A stretch of 64,000 bases of DNA, from contig JAVBNE010000078.1 of the NCBI GenBank assembly GCA_031551755.1, positions 1 through 64,000 of the forward strand. The letters run 5' to 3'. Below, piece by piece: positions 7,993-17,464 of the stretch. The stretch comes from JAVBMU01 sp031551755. Its GTDB lineage: Bacteria; Actinomycetota; Actinomycetes; Actinomycetales; Cellulomonadaceae. Under the pieces are notes generated by a model. That model saw nothing but the letters and a program-made list of their open reading frames with translations, did not search any database and was not told the origin of the DNA. The position numbers were made by a program, and so were the translations under genes. Positions within the stretch are counted from its first letter, which is position 1; each line of letters opens with the position of its first letter.

Positions 7993-8544
7993 ATGGGGAT
8001 TGAAGAGGCCCCCTCGGGCTTTCTGCTGACGAGCATCGAGGGAATTGCCGGCTACTTCCGGAAGGCATCGCTGTGGCCGGTGACCTTCGGGTTGGCGTGC
8101 TGTGCCATCGAGATGATGGCTGCGGGAGCGTCCCGATTCGACCTGTCCCGGTTCGGTATGGAGGTCTTCCGGGCCTCGCCGCGCCAGGCAGACCTGATGA
8201 TCGTCGCGGGCCGGGTGAGCCAGAAGATGGCCCCCGTGGTGCGGCAGGTCTACGACCAGATGAGCGAGCCCAAGTGGGTGCTCTCGATGGGTGTGTGCGC
8301 CTCATCGGGTGGGATGTTCAACAACTACGCGATCGTCCAGGGCGTGGACCACATCGTGCCGGTCGACATCTACCTGCCGGGTTGCCCGCCACGGCCGGAG
8401 ATGCTGATCAACGCCATCCTCGAACTACACGAGCAGATCGGTTCAGAGCCGCTGGGTGTCAACCGGCGCGCGGCGGCGAAGGCTGCGGAGGCGGCCGCCC
8501 TGGAGGCGACGCCCACATTTCAGATGAAGGGGTTGCTGCGGTGA
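7993..8544 (+). CDS. nuoB: NADH-quinone oxidoreductase subunit B
   Basis: 183 residues. It carries the terminal N2 [4Fe-4S] cluster that passes electrons to menaquinone. The expected ligands are all present: Cys36 and Cys37 (LACCAIEMM), Cys102 (GVCASSGG) and Cys131 (LPGCPPRPE). The C-terminal ~30 residues (Ala-rich) extend past the conserved core. The stop overlaps the nuoC GTG by 4 bp. Confidence 0.95.
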   Translation: MGIEEAPSGFLLTSIEGIAGYFRKASLWPVTFGLACCAIEMMAAGASRFDLSRFGMEVFRASPRQADLMIVAGRVSQKMAPVVRQVYDQMSEPKWVLSMGVCASSGGMFNNYAIVQGVDHIVPVDIYLPGCPPRPEMLINAILELHEQIGSEPLGVNRRAAAKAAEAAALEATPTFQMKGLLR

Positions 8545-9284
8545 GCGACGAGTCCAAGGCCCCCACCGGCCAGCAGTCGGCCGACCTGGTGAGCGGGGCC
8601 GCCGGTGCCCCGCTCGAGGTCGTCGAGGTCCGCACAGGCATGTTCGGCAGCCACGGTTCGGGGGATACCTCGGGCTTCGGCGGACTGGTGCAGCCCGTGG
8701 TGCTGCCGCGTGCCTCGGCGCGGCCCTACGGCGGCTGGTTCGACGAGGCCGTCGACATCCTGGCCGAGGTCCTCGCAGCCTCCGGCACCGCCTATGACCA
8801 GGCGATTACCGGCGTCGTCGTCGACCCGCCCGGTGCGCACGCCGAACTGACCCTGCATGTGCGGCGTGAACACATCGTGGCCGTCTGCCAGGCGCTGCGC
8901 GACGATCAGGATCTGCGCTTCGAGCTCAGTCTCGGCGTCAGTGGTGTGCACTACCCGGGCGATCAGGGACGCGAATTGCACGCGGTCTACCACCTGACGT
9001 CGGTGACCCACGGGCGCAGCCTGCGCCTCGAAGTGACCGTCCCCGACGCCGATCCGCACATCCCGACGACCACCTCGGTGTACCCGGCCAATGACTGGCA
9101 CGAACGCGAGACGTGGGACTTCTTCGGGATCATCTTCGACGGTCACCCCGCCCTCGCCCGCATCGAGATGCCCGACGACTGGCCCGGCCACCCCCAGCGC
9201 AAGGACTACCCGCTGGGCGGCATCCCGGTCGAGTACAAGGGCGCCACGGTGCCCCCGGCGGACACCAGGAGGTCCTACTCGTGA
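8541..9284 (+). CDS. nuoC: NADH-quinone oxidoreductase subunit C
   Basis: 247 residues from GTG 8541, which overlaps the nuoB stop (GTGA). A longer frame upstream overlaps nuoB. The C-terminal signature HERETWDFFGIIFDGHPALARIEMPDDWPGHPQRKDYPLGG is the typical 30-kDa subunit ending. The N-terminal ~60 residues are variable and low in conserved features. It is a peripheral-arm subunit that packs against NuoD. Confidence 0.95.
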   Translation: MSDESKAPTGQQSADLVSGAAGAPLEVVEVRTGMFGSHGSGDTSGFGGLVQPVVLPRASARPYGGWFDEAVDILAEVLAASGTAYDQAITGVVVDPPGAHAELTLHVRREHIVAVCQALRDDQDLRFELSLGVSGVHYPGDQGRELHAVYHLTSVTHGRSLRLEVTVPDADPHIPTTTSVYPANDWHERETWDFFGIIFDGHPALARIEMPDDWPGHPQRKDYPLGGIPVEYKGATVPPADTRRSYS

Positions 9285-10633
9285 GTGCGTTCTCTGCCAC
9301 CAAGCCCCCGGTCGACGACATCGACCCAACGCTGCCGGTTTTCGAAGCATCGGGTGGCGACTGGTCCATGATCACCGAGAGCGCGGCCGCGGCTGCGGCC
9401 ATCGGTGAGGAGCGGATCGTCGTCAACATGGGTCCGCAGCACCCCTCCACCCACGGCGTGCTCCGCCTCATGCTGGAGATCGACGGCGAGACCGTCACCG
9501 AGGCCCGGTGCGGCGTCGGCTACCTGCATACGGGCATTGAGAAGAACATGGAGTTCCGGACATGGACGCAGGGCGTCACGTTCTGCACCCGGATGGACTA
9601 CCTTGCCCCGTTCTTCCAGGAGGCCGGCTACTGCCTGGCCATCGAGAAGCTACTGGGAATCACTGACGACATCCCGGAACGGGCGTCGGTGATCCGCGTG
9701 CTGATGATGGAGCTCAACCGGATCAGCTCGCACCTCGTCTGCCTGGGTACCGGTGGTAACGAGATGGGCGCCACCACCGTGATGACCATCGCCTTCACGG
9801 CGCGTGAGGAGATCCTGCGGATCTTCGAAGCGGTCACCGGTCTGCGCATGAACAACGCGTACATACGCCCCGGTGGTGTCTCGCAGGACGTGCCGGAGAC
9901 GCTGGTCGAAGACCTCCGCACGGCGATGCCGAAGGTGCGTCACTACCTCAAGCAGCTCGGCGACCTCATGCTCGCCAATCCGATCTTCAAGCAACGGCTT
10001 GTGGGCATCGGCACGCTGAGCCTCACCGGTTGTATGGCGCTGGCGGTCACCGGCCCCGTGCTGCGGTCCGCGGGCCTGCCGTACGACGTGCGTAAGGCGC
10101 AGCCGTACTGCGGTTACGAGACCTACGACTTCGACGTGCCGGTCGCGCATAACGCTGACACGTACGACCGCGTGGTCGTCCGGTTGGAGGAGTGCTACCA
10201 GTCGCTGAAGATCGTCGACCAGTGCCTTGAACGCCTGGAGCGCACGGCTGGGGAGCCGGTGATGGTGGCCGACAAGAAGATTGCCTGGCCGGCCCAGCTC
10301 GCCATCGGCACCGATGGGCAGGGCAACTCCTTCGACCACATTCGCGAGATCATGGGCACCTCCATGGAAGCGCTCATCCACCACTTCAAGCTGGTGACCG
10401 AAGGGTTCCGGGTTCCGGTCGGGCAGGCGTGGCAGACCGTGGAACACCCCCGGGGCGAACTCGGGGTACATGTGGTCTCCGATGGCGGCACCCGTCCTTA
10501 CCGGGCCCATTTCCGGGATCCGTCATTCAATAATCTGCAGGCCGTCGCGGCCGTCTGCGAGGGCGGCCAGGTGGCCGACGTCGTCGTCGCGGTCGCGTCC
10601 CTCGATCCCGTTCTTGGAGGTGTGGACCGGTGA
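9281..10633 (+). CDS. nuoD: NADH-quinone oxidoreductase subunit D
   Basis: 450 residues from GTG 9281, overlapping nuoC by 4 bp. Conserved motifs include VNMGPQHPSTHGVLRL (quinone-site histidine), GVGYLHTGIEKNME, MNRISSHL-type helix (ELNRISSHLVCLG), RPGGVSQDVPE and the C-terminal DPSFNNLQ. It is the 49-kDa subunit and forms the quinone-reduction pocket with NuoB. The stop overlaps nuoE. Confidence 0.95.
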   Translation: MSAFSATKPPVDDIDPTLPVFEASGGDWSMITESAAAAAAIGEERIVVNMGPQHPSTHGVLRLMLEIDGETVTEARCGVGYLHTGIEKNMEFRTWTQGVTFCTRMDYLAPFFQEAGYCLAIEKLLGITDDIPERASVIRVLMMELNRISSHLVCLGTGGNEMGATTVMTIAFTAREEILRIFEAVTGLRMNNAYIRPGGVSQDVPETLVEDLRTAMPKVRHYLKQLGDLMLANPIFKQRLVGIGTLSLTGCMALAVTGPVLRSAGLPYDVRKAQPYCGYETYDFDVPVAHNADTYDRVVVRLEECYQSLKIVDQCLERLERTAGEPVMVADKKIAWPAQLAIGTDGQGNSFDHIREIMGTSMEALIHHFKLVTEGFRVPVGQAWQTVEHPRGELGVHVVSDGGTRPYRAHFRDPSFNNLQAVAAVCEGGQVADVVVAVASLDPVLGGVDR

Positions 10634-11490
10634 CCACCGAGTTCCAGTCGGCGTCGCCCATCGGCGGCCAGCAGTCGCGTCCGGGTTATGACGCGCAGAC
10701 CTATGCACGCTTGGCGGATGACGCCGCGCAGATCATCTCGCGCTACCCCGAGCCGCGTTCGGCACTGTTGCCGATGCTGCACCTGGTGCAGTCGCAAGAC
10801 GGTTACGTCTCGCGCGACGGCATTCTGTTCTGTGCCGAGCAGCTCAACCTGACGGCCGCGCAGGTCTCGGCAGTGGCCACGTTCTACACCCAGTACAAGC
10901 GGCACCCCAACGGCACCTACACCGTCGGGGTCTGTACGAACACGTTGTGTGCGGTGATGGGCGGGGACGCGATCTTCGAGGAACTGTCCGAACACCTGGG
11001 CATCGGTCATGACGAGACCACCGCCGACGGCACCATCACCCTCGAACGGGTCGAATGCAATGCTGCGTGCGACTACGCGCCGGTGATGATGATCAACTGG
11101 GAGTTCTTCGACAACCAGACACCGCAAGATGCCGTGGAGATCGTGGACCGGCTGCTCGCCGGTGCGCCGGTGACACCGACGCGTGGAGCCGACAAGGTCG
11201 TCACCTTCAAGGAGATGAGCCGGGTTCTGGCCGGCTTCCCCGACGGCCGGGCCGACGAGGGGGTGGGCGCTGGCCCGGCCTCGCTGGCCGGCCTCAAGAT
11301 CGCTCGCGAACAGAACTGGCGTGCGCCGGGTGGGGCAAAGACCACAACCCGGGGTGCGGCTGGCGGCAGTGCGGTAGGTAAGGCTCATTCGAGTGCCGAG
11401 CGCACCCCCACCACACCCACGGACAAGACCCCCGGCGCCAAGCCCGGCACTGTGCCCGCGGGGCCGGATGCGAAGGGAACGGACGCATGA
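10630..11490 (+). CDS. nuoE: NADH-quinone oxidoreductase subunit E with long low-complexity tail
   Basis: 286 residues. The thioredoxin-like [2Fe-2S] domain spans roughly 20-190, with ligands in VCTNTLC (C-x4-C) and ECNAAC (C-x3-C). After about residue 225 comes an Ala/Thr/Pro/Gly/Lys-rich tail of ~60 residues with no conserved motif. Many actinobacterial NuoE proteins have extended tails, but this one is on the long side. It works in the NADH-input module with NuoF and NuoG. It overlaps both neighbours by 4 bp. Confidence 0.95.
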   Translation: MTTEFQSASPIGGQQSRPGYDAQTYARLADDAAQIISRYPEPRSALLPMLHLVQSQDGYVSRDGILFCAEQLNLTAAQVSAVATFYTQYKRHPNGTYTVGVCTNTLCAVMGGDAIFEELSEHLGIGHDETTADGTITLERVECNAACDYAPVMMINWEFFDNQTPQDAVEIVDRLLAGAPVTPTRGADKVVTFKEMSRVLAGFPDGRADEGVGAGPASLAGLKIAREQNWRAPGGAKTTTRGAAGGSAVGKAHSSAERTPTTPTDKTPGAKPGTVPAGPDAKGTDA

Positions 11491-12854
11491 GCGCCGAAAC
11501 GACCACCCGTCCGGTCACGGATCCGTTGACCCCGGTCCTCACCGACACCTGGGACGCCCCCCAGTCCTGGACCATGCGGGCCTACCTGGAGCGCGGCGGA
11601 TACGCGGGTCTGAAGGCCGCCTTCCGCACCGACGATCGCGCCGACCTGGTCGCGTTGGTGAAGGCCTCCGGGCTGCGCGGGCGTGGCGGCGCCGGGTTCC
11701 CGACCGGGATGAAGTGGGGATTCCTGCCCCCGGACGACGGTGGTCCCCGCTACCTCGTGGTGAACGCCGACGAGTCCGAGCCGGGCACCTGCAAGGACAT
11801 CCCGCTCATGCTGGCGAGCCCGCAGCACCTCATCGAGGGGGTGGCGATCACGTCGTACGCCATCGGCTGCAACCACGCCTTCATCTATGTGCGCGGCGAG
11901 GTGCTGCACGTCTACCGGCGGCTGCTGCGTGCAGTCGAGGAGGCGTACGACGCCGGGTTCCTCGGCAAGGACATCATGGGCACCGGATACGACCTGGATG
12001 TGACGGTGCACGCCGGCGCGGGCGCCTACATCTGCGGTGAGGAGACAGCGCTGCTCGACTCCTTGGAAGGGATGCGGGGTCAGCCCCGGCTGAAGCCGCC
12101 GTTCCCCGCGGTGGCCGGTCTGTACGCTCGGCCGACCGTGGTCAACAACGTCGAGTCGATCGCGAGCGTCCCGGCGATCGTGACCCGTGGCGCCGACTGG
12201 TTCGCCTCCATGGGCACCGAGAAGTCAGCCGGCCACGGGTTGTTCTCCCTCTCTGGCCACGTGGTCCGTCCGGGGCAGTACGAGGCCCCGCTGGGTATTA
12301 CCCTGCGTGAGCTGCTCGACATGGCCGGCGGTATACGCGGTGGTCGGCGGCTGAAGTTCTGGACCCCTGGTGGATCATCCACGCCGTTGTTCACGGATGC
12401 ACATCTGGACGTCCCACTGGACTACGAGTCGGTCGCCGCCGCGAAGTCCATGCTGGGCACCCGCGCGCTCCAGCTCTTTGACGACACCACCTGCGTGGTG
12501 CGGGCCGTGGCGCGGTGGATGGACTTCTACGCCCACGAGTCCTGCGGCAAGTGCACCCCCTGTCGCGAAGGGACGTACTGGCTCAAGCAGGTACTCCACC
12601 GCATCGAGGCCGGTCAAGGGCTTGCCACCGACCTTGACCTGCTCGTGGACCTGGCCGAGAACATTCTCGGGCGCGCCTTCTGCGCCCTTGGCGACGGTGC
12701 GACCTCGCCCGTCACGAGCAGCGTGGAGCTGTTCCGTGACGAATACGAAGCCCACATTTCCGGGCACGGATGCCCCTTCGACCCGGCCTCTTCCGCGCTC
12801 TTCGACAACACCGTGCGGCGGGAATCGACCCCCTTCGTGCAGGGAGCTCACTGA
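11487..12854 (+). CDS. nuoF: NADH-quinone oxidoreductase subunit F
   Basis: 455 residues. It binds NADH and FMN and the N3 [4Fe-4S] cluster. The glycine-rich GRGGAGFPTGMKWGF near the N-terminus binds nucleotide/flavin. The cluster ligands are Cys353, Cys356, Cys359 (SCGKCTPCREG) and Cys399 (AFCALGDG). The start ATG overlaps the nuoE stop by 4 bp; the stop overlaps nuoG by 1 bp. Confidence 0.95.
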   Translation: MSAETTTRPVTDPLTPVLTDTWDAPQSWTMRAYLERGGYAGLKAAFRTDDRADLVALVKASGLRGRGGAGFPTGMKWGFLPPDDGGPRYLVVNADESEPGTCKDIPLMLASPQHLIEGVAITSYAIGCNHAFIYVRGEVLHVYRRLLRAVEEAYDAGFLGKDIMGTGYDLDVTVHAGAGAYICGEETALLDSLEGMRGQPRLKPPFPAVAGLYARPTVVNNVESIASVPAIVTRGADWFASMGTEKSAGHGLFSLSGHVVRPGQYEAPLGITLRELLDMAGGIRGGRRLKFWTPGGSSTPLFTDAHLDVPLDYESVAAAKSMLGTRALQLFDDTTCVVRAVARWMDFYAHESCGKCTPCREGTYWLKQVLHRIEAGQGLATDLDLLVDLAENILGRAFCALGDGATSPVTSSVELFRDEYEAHISGHGCPFDPASSALFDNTVRRESTPFVQGAH

Positions 12855-15463
12855 TGACGACCACCGACTCCGGCAAGGCCGTGGCCGCCCAGGACCTCGT
12901 CTCGGTCACGATCGACGACATCGAGGTCTCGGTTCCGAAGGGAACCCTGGTGATCCGCGCAGCCGAGCAGATCGGGATCCAGATCCCGCGATTCTGCGAC
13001 CACCCCCTCCTCGCCCCCGCCGGGGCCTGCCGCCAATGCCTCGTGGACGTGGCGCTGCCCGACCGCGAGGGAAATGTGCGGCCGATGCCCAAGCCGCAGG
13101 CATCCTGCACCCTGGAGGCCACCCCCGGCATGGTGGTGCACACCCAGCGCACATCGCCGGTCGCGGACAAGGCGCAGAAGGGCGTGTTGGAGCTACTGCT
13201 CATCAACCACCCCCTGGACTGCCCCGTCTGCGACAAGGGCGGTGAGTGCCCCCTGCAGAACCAGGCGATGAGCAACGGTCACGCCACCAGCCGGTTCGTG
13301 GACGTCAAGCGGACGTTCGCCAAGCCGGTGTCGATCTCGACCGAGATCCTGCTCGACCGTGAGCGCTGCGTCCTGTGCCAGCGGTGTACCCGGTTCTCTC
13401 GCGAGATCGCGGGCAACCCGTTCATCGACCTGCAGAAGCGCGGTGCCTCCCAGCAGATCGGCCGTTTCGATGAGTCGGTGTTGGGGGTCGCGGTCCCTGA
13501 GGGCGCCAGCGGCGGGGACGCTCCGGTCGGCACTGCGCTGACGGATGAGTCGGGCTACCCCTTCGCGTCGTACTTCAGCGGCAACACGGTGCAGATCTGC
13601 CCGGTCGGCGCGCTGACCGGGGCGGCCTACCGCTTCCGGGCTCGGCCGTTCGACCTCGTCTCGACCCCGTCCATCGCCGAACACGACGCGTGTGGTTCAG
13701 CCATCCGGGTCGACCACCGCCGGGGCGTGGTGCTGCGACGGCTGGCGGGCGAGGACCCGGTGGTCAACGAAGAGTGGATCACTGACAAGGACCGCTTCGC
13801 GTTCACCTGGCAGGCCGGCGCCGATCGCCTCACCCACCCGTTGGTGCGCGACCGCGCGGCCGACGGCAGCCGTGGGGAACTGCGGGCGGCCTCCTGGGTC
13901 GAGGCACTCGACCTTGCCGCCGAGGCGCTCGCTGCAGCCCAGGTCAACGGTGGCGTCGGGGTGCTCCCGGGTGGCCGGTTGACCGTCGAGGACGCCTACG
14001 CCTACGCGAAGTTCGCGCGCGTCGTTCTCGGCACCAACGACATCGATCACCGAGCCCGAGTGCACAGCTCCGAAGAGGCTGACTTCCTGGCCCATGCGGT
14101 CGCCGGCCAAGGGGTGGGGGTCACGTTCACGGAGCTGGAGCAGGCGCCCGCTGTTCTCCTGGTCGGCCTGGAGGCCGAGGAGGAAGCCGGGATCACGTTC
14201 CTGCGGTTGCGCAAGGGCGCGATCAAGAACCAGACCCAGGTCTACTCGGTCGCCGCACTGGCGAGTTCCGGACTCGAACGTATGCACGGCACGCTGCTGC
14301 CGACGGTTCCGGGTCAGGAGGCCAGTACGCTCGACGGTCTGGTCGGCGGCGGTTCGTCTGCGGAGGGCAAGGCCGCCGCACAGGCTCTCCGGGCGCCGGG
14401 CGCGGTTATCCTCGTCGGCGAGCGTCTGGCCGGGAGCCAGGGTGCCTACAGTGCGGTGCTGCGGCTGGTGGCCGAAACCGGTGCCCGGATCGCCTGGGTG
14501 CCACGCCGGGCCGGTGAACGCGGCGGCGTCGAGGTCGGCACGTTGCCCCGGCTGCTGGTCGGTGGCCGTCCGGTCACTTCGACCCAGGCCCGCACCGAGG
14601 TTGCCGATGTGTGGGGCGTGACCGAGCTGCCCCACACCCAGGGCCGGTCGCTGAACGAGATCCTGGAGGCTTTGACCTCCGGGGCTTTGCGCGGTGTGAT
14701 CGTGGGTGGCCTCGAGTTGGGCGACCTTCCCGACCCCGCCGCGGCTCGTGCGGCGCTGGCGGCCGCCGATGTCGTGATCAGCCTCGAAGTGCGCGCCTCC
14801 GCGGTGACCGAGTTGGCGGACGTCGTCTTCCCGGTCGCACCGCCGGTGGACAAGGCCGGTTCGTTCTGGAACTGGGAAGGCCGCCTTCGCACCTTCGGCC
14901 CCGTATTCGAATCCGCGGCGCTGCCCGACCACCGGGTGCTGAACGCGCTCGCCGATGCCGCGGGCATCACGCTCGGCACCGCGTCGGTGGACGAGGTGCG
15001 TGCCGAGCTGGGTCGTTTCGCCCCCTGGGCCGGCACCCGGGTGGCTGCACCCAAGATCGCCGAGACCCAAAGCCCGGTGCTGGCACCGGGGAATGCGGTG
15101 CTTGCCTCCTGGCGACTGTTGCTGGACGCCGGGCGTGGTCAGGACGGAGAGCTCTTCCTGGCGGGTACCGCCAAGCGGCCTGTCGTCCGGATGTCTGCCG
15201 CCACCGCCGCAGTCGCTGGCAAGGGGACGCCGCTGGAGACCGGGAACCTGGTGACCGTCGCCACCGAGCGTGGGGAGATTACCCTGCCGCTCGTGGTGAC
15301 CACGATGCCCGACCACGTCGTGTGGCTGCCGATGCGTTCGGTCGGCTCGGCCGTCCATGAGACCTTGGGCGCGGTTCCCGGCGATGTCGTTCAGGTCTCC
15401 CGTGCGGGTCTCGCGCCCGCGGCGCGGGCACATGCCGGTACCGAGGAAGGGCAGGAAAAGTGA
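12854..15463 (+). CDS. nuoG: NADH-quinone oxidoreductase subunit G
   Basis: 869 residues from ATG 12854 (MTTTDSGKAV), overlapping the nuoF stop. The N-terminal ferredoxin-like domain carries CDHPLLAPAGACRQC. Next come CPVCDKGGECPLQNQ, a HAT-type segment, and CVLCQRC...CPVGALT for further iron-sulfur clusters. The rest is a molybdopterin-oxidoreductase-like fold that has lost its cofactor role in complex I. It completes the electron-input module. Confidence 0.95.
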   Translation: MTTTDSGKAVAAQDLVSVTIDDIEVSVPKGTLVIRAAEQIGIQIPRFCDHPLLAPAGACRQCLVDVALPDREGNVRPMPKPQASCTLEATPGMVVHTQRTSPVADKAQKGVLELLLINHPLDCPVCDKGGECPLQNQAMSNGHATSRFVDVKRTFAKPVSISTEILLDRERCVLCQRCTRFSREIAGNPFIDLQKRGASQQIGRFDESVLGVAVPEGASGGDAPVGTALTDESGYPFASYFSGNTVQICPVGALTGAAYRFRARPFDLVSTPSIAEHDACGSAIRVDHRRGVVLRRLAGEDPVVNEEWITDKDRFAFTWQAGADRLTHPLVRDRAADGSRGELRAASWVEALDLAAEALAAAQVNGGVGVLPGGRLTVEDAYAYAKFARVVLGTNDIDHRARVHSSEEADFLAHAVAGQGVGVTFTELEQAPAVLLVGLEAEEEAGITFLRLRKGAIKNQTQVYSVAALASSGLERMHGTLLPTVPGQEASTLDGLVGGGSSAEGKAAAQALRAPGAVILVGERLAGSQGAYSAVLRLVAETGARIAWVPRRAGERGGVEVGTLPRLLVGGRPVTSTQARTEVADVWGVTELPHTQGRSLNEILEALTSGALRGVIVGGLELGDLPDPAAARAALAAADVVISLEVRASAVTELADVVFPVAPPVDKAGSFWNWEGRLRTFGPVFESAALPDHRVLNALADAAGITLGTASVDEVRAELGRFAPWAGTRVAAPKIAETQSPVLAPGNAVLASWRLLLDAGRGQDGELFLAGTAKRPVVRMSAATAAVAGKGTPLETGNLVTVATERGEITLPLVVTTMPDHVVWLPMRSVGSAVHETLGAVPGDVVQVSRAGLAPAARAHAGTEEGQEK

Positions 15464-16815
15464 TCCTCACGAGCCGCGTCGCGGATGCCACGCAGGTCCC
15501 GGGGGTAGCCGTGGACTTCTCCCAGGACAACTTCTGGACCTACCTGGTCAAGGCAGTGCTCATCGTCGTCTTCCTGTTGACGAGCGTGCTGCTGGCCATC
15601 TGGTTCGAGCGCAAGATCGTCGCTCGGATGCAGGTGCGGCCCGGCCCCAATGTGCACGGTCCGTTCGGTCTGCTGCAATCCCTCGCGGACGCGATGAAGC
15701 TCCTGCTCAAGGAGGACGTCACCGTCAAGGCAGCCGACAAATTCGTCTACATCCTGGCGCCGATGATCTCGGTGTTCTGTTCGCTGTTGGTCTTCGCGGT
15801 GATTCCGTTCGGACCGAATGTGACGATCCCGTTCACCGACTACTCGACGCCCGCCCAATTGACGGACTTCCCGGTCGCCGTGCTGTACATCCTGGCCTGC
15901 GCGGCCCTGGGTGTGTACGGCATCGTGCTCGGTGGTTGGTCCTCCGGCTCGACGTATCCGCTGCTGGGCTCCGTGCGGTCGACCGCCCAGGTCATCAGCT
16001 ACGAGTTGGCGATGGGGCTCTCGCTCGTCTCGGTCTTCGTGATGGCCGGCTCGATGTCGACCTCCGAGATCGTGCAGTCCCAACAGTCGCTGTGGTGGTT
16101 CCTCCCGCTGTTGCCGGCTTTCGTGATCTATGTGATCTCGATGATCGGTGAGACCAACCGGTTGCCCTTCGACCTCCCCGAAGCCGAGGGCGAATTGGTC
16201 TCCGGGTACATGACCGAGTACTCATCGATGAAGTTCGCCTGGTTCTTCCTCGCCGAGTACATCAACATGATCAACGTCTCCGCGGTCGCCACCACGCTGT
16301 TCATGGGCGGCTGGCGGTGCCCGTGGCCGTTGTCCGCGATCAACGACGGAATGCTGAATGAGGGCTGGTGGCCCATCATCTGGTTCCTCGTCAAGATGTG
16401 GGCCTTCATGTTCCTCTTCGTCTGGGTCCGTGGAACGCTGCTGCGGCTGCGCTACGACCAGTTCATGAAGTTCGGCTGGAAGGTGCTCATCCCGCTGGCG
16501 CTCGGCTGGGTGGTCCTGCTGTCGGTCGTCCAGGGCATTCGCCAGTTCGGTGACATCAGCCGCACCGAGATCATGATCGGCGGCGCGATACTCGCTGTGA
16601 TCGCCATCGCGGTGATCTGGTTCTGGCCGCAGCGAAAGCCCGCCAGCCGGAAGGTATCGACCGAAGCCTTCGATGCCTTCGCCGGTGGATTCCCCGTACC
16701 GCCTTTGCCCGGGCAGACACTGCCGCCGTCGACGCGCACGCGCACACTCGTGGCCGCAGTCGAGCCCGGGGCCGAAGTTTCGGAGCCACAGGAGAAGGAG
16801 GCCGACCGTGGCTGA
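15460..16815 (+). CDS. nuoH: NADH-quinone oxidoreductase subunit H
   Basis: 451 residues, about eight membrane helices. Conserved sequences include FERKIVARMQVRPGPN, GWSSGSTYPLLGSVRSTAQVISYE, and GETNRLPFDLPEAEGELVSGY, the loop lining the quinone channel. The final ~60 residues form a cytoplasmic tail typical of actinobacterial NuoH. Its start overlaps nuoG by 4 bp and its end overlaps nuoI by 8 bp. Confidence 0.95.
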   Translation: MILTSRVADATQVPGVAVDFSQDNFWTYLVKAVLIVVFLLTSVLLAIWFERKIVARMQVRPGPNVHGPFGLLQSLADAMKLLLKEDVTVKAADKFVYILAPMISVFCSLLVFAVIPFGPNVTIPFTDYSTPAQLTDFPVAVLYILACAALGVYGIVLGGWSSGSTYPLLGSVRSTAQVISYELAMGLSLVSVFVMAGSMSTSEIVQSQQSLWWFLPLLPAFVIYVISMIGETNRLPFDLPEAEGELVSGYMTEYSSMKFAWFFLAEYINMINVSAVATTLFMGGWRCPWPLSAINDGMLNEGWWPIIWFLVKMWAFMFLFVWVRGTLLRLRYDQFMKFGWKVLIPLALGWVVLLSVVQGIRQFGDISRTEIMIGGAILAVIAIAVIWFWPQRKPASRKVSTEAFDAFAGGFPVPPLPGQTLPPSTRTRTLVAAVEPGAEVSEPQEKEADRG

Positions 16816-17464
16816 TCAGGACGAGTACCGGCCGTTGCGGCCGACGGCGGGTCCGGTGGGCCGCGCGCTCGCGCCCGTCGCGGGATTCGGGGTGACGTTC
16901 TCCTCGATGTTCCGCCCGACGGTGACCGAGCAGTACCCGCGCGAGAAGGTGCCCACCCAACCGCGGTATCACGGCCGGCATCAGCTCAACCGGTACCCCG
17001 ACGGGCTGGAGAAGTGCATCGGTTGTGAGCTGTGCGCGTGGGCCTGCCCGGCGGATGCCATCTACGTCGAAGGCGCCGACAACTCGGCCCTGCCCGACGG
17101 CGGTCAGATGTCGCCCGGCGAGCGTTACGGCCGCGTCTACCAGATCAACTACCTGCGCTGCATCTTCTGCGGGTTGTGCATCGAGGCATGCCCGACCAGG
17201 GCGCTGACGATGTCCAATGACTACGAGTTGGCCGGCCCTACCCGCGAAGGGCTGATCTATGAGAAGCAGGACATCCTCGCGCCCCTCGCCGAGGGCATGC
17301 TCGCGGCCCCACACCCGATGGTGCCGGGCACGCAGGATACGAACTACTACCGCGGAGAGGTGACCGGTCCCGTGGCGGAGCAGGTGGCGTGGGTGCGTGA
17401 GCACCGCCCCGACGACCCGACGATCGAGTCGGCCACGCAGGCACAGAAGAAGGTGGCGCGATGA
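16808..17464 (+). CDS. nuoI: NADH-quinone oxidoreductase subunit I
   Basis: 218 residues from GTG 16808. It has two ferredoxin-type [4Fe-4S] motifs: CIGCELCAWACP and CIFCGLCIEACP. These clusters (N6a/N6b) link NuoG to NuoB. The C-terminal tail after about residue 150 is conserved among actinobacteria, with little known role. It overlaps nuoH by 8 bp and nuoJ by 4 bp. Confidence 0.95.
   Translation: MADQDEYRPLRPTAGPVGRALAPVAGFGVTFSSMFRPTVTEQYPREKVPTQPRYHGRHQLNRYPDGLEKCIGCELCAWACPADAIYVEGADNSALPDGGQMSPGERYGRVYQINYLRCIFCGLCIEACPTRALTMSNDYELAGPTREGLIYEKQDILAPLAEGMLAAPHPMVPGTQDTNYYRGEVTGPVAEQVAWVREHRPDDPTIESATQAQKKVAR

Noticed and set aside
13697..15433. Minus-strand 578-residue frame opposite nuoG
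   Set aside because: Antisense shadow of a well-conserved gene, low-complexity composition.
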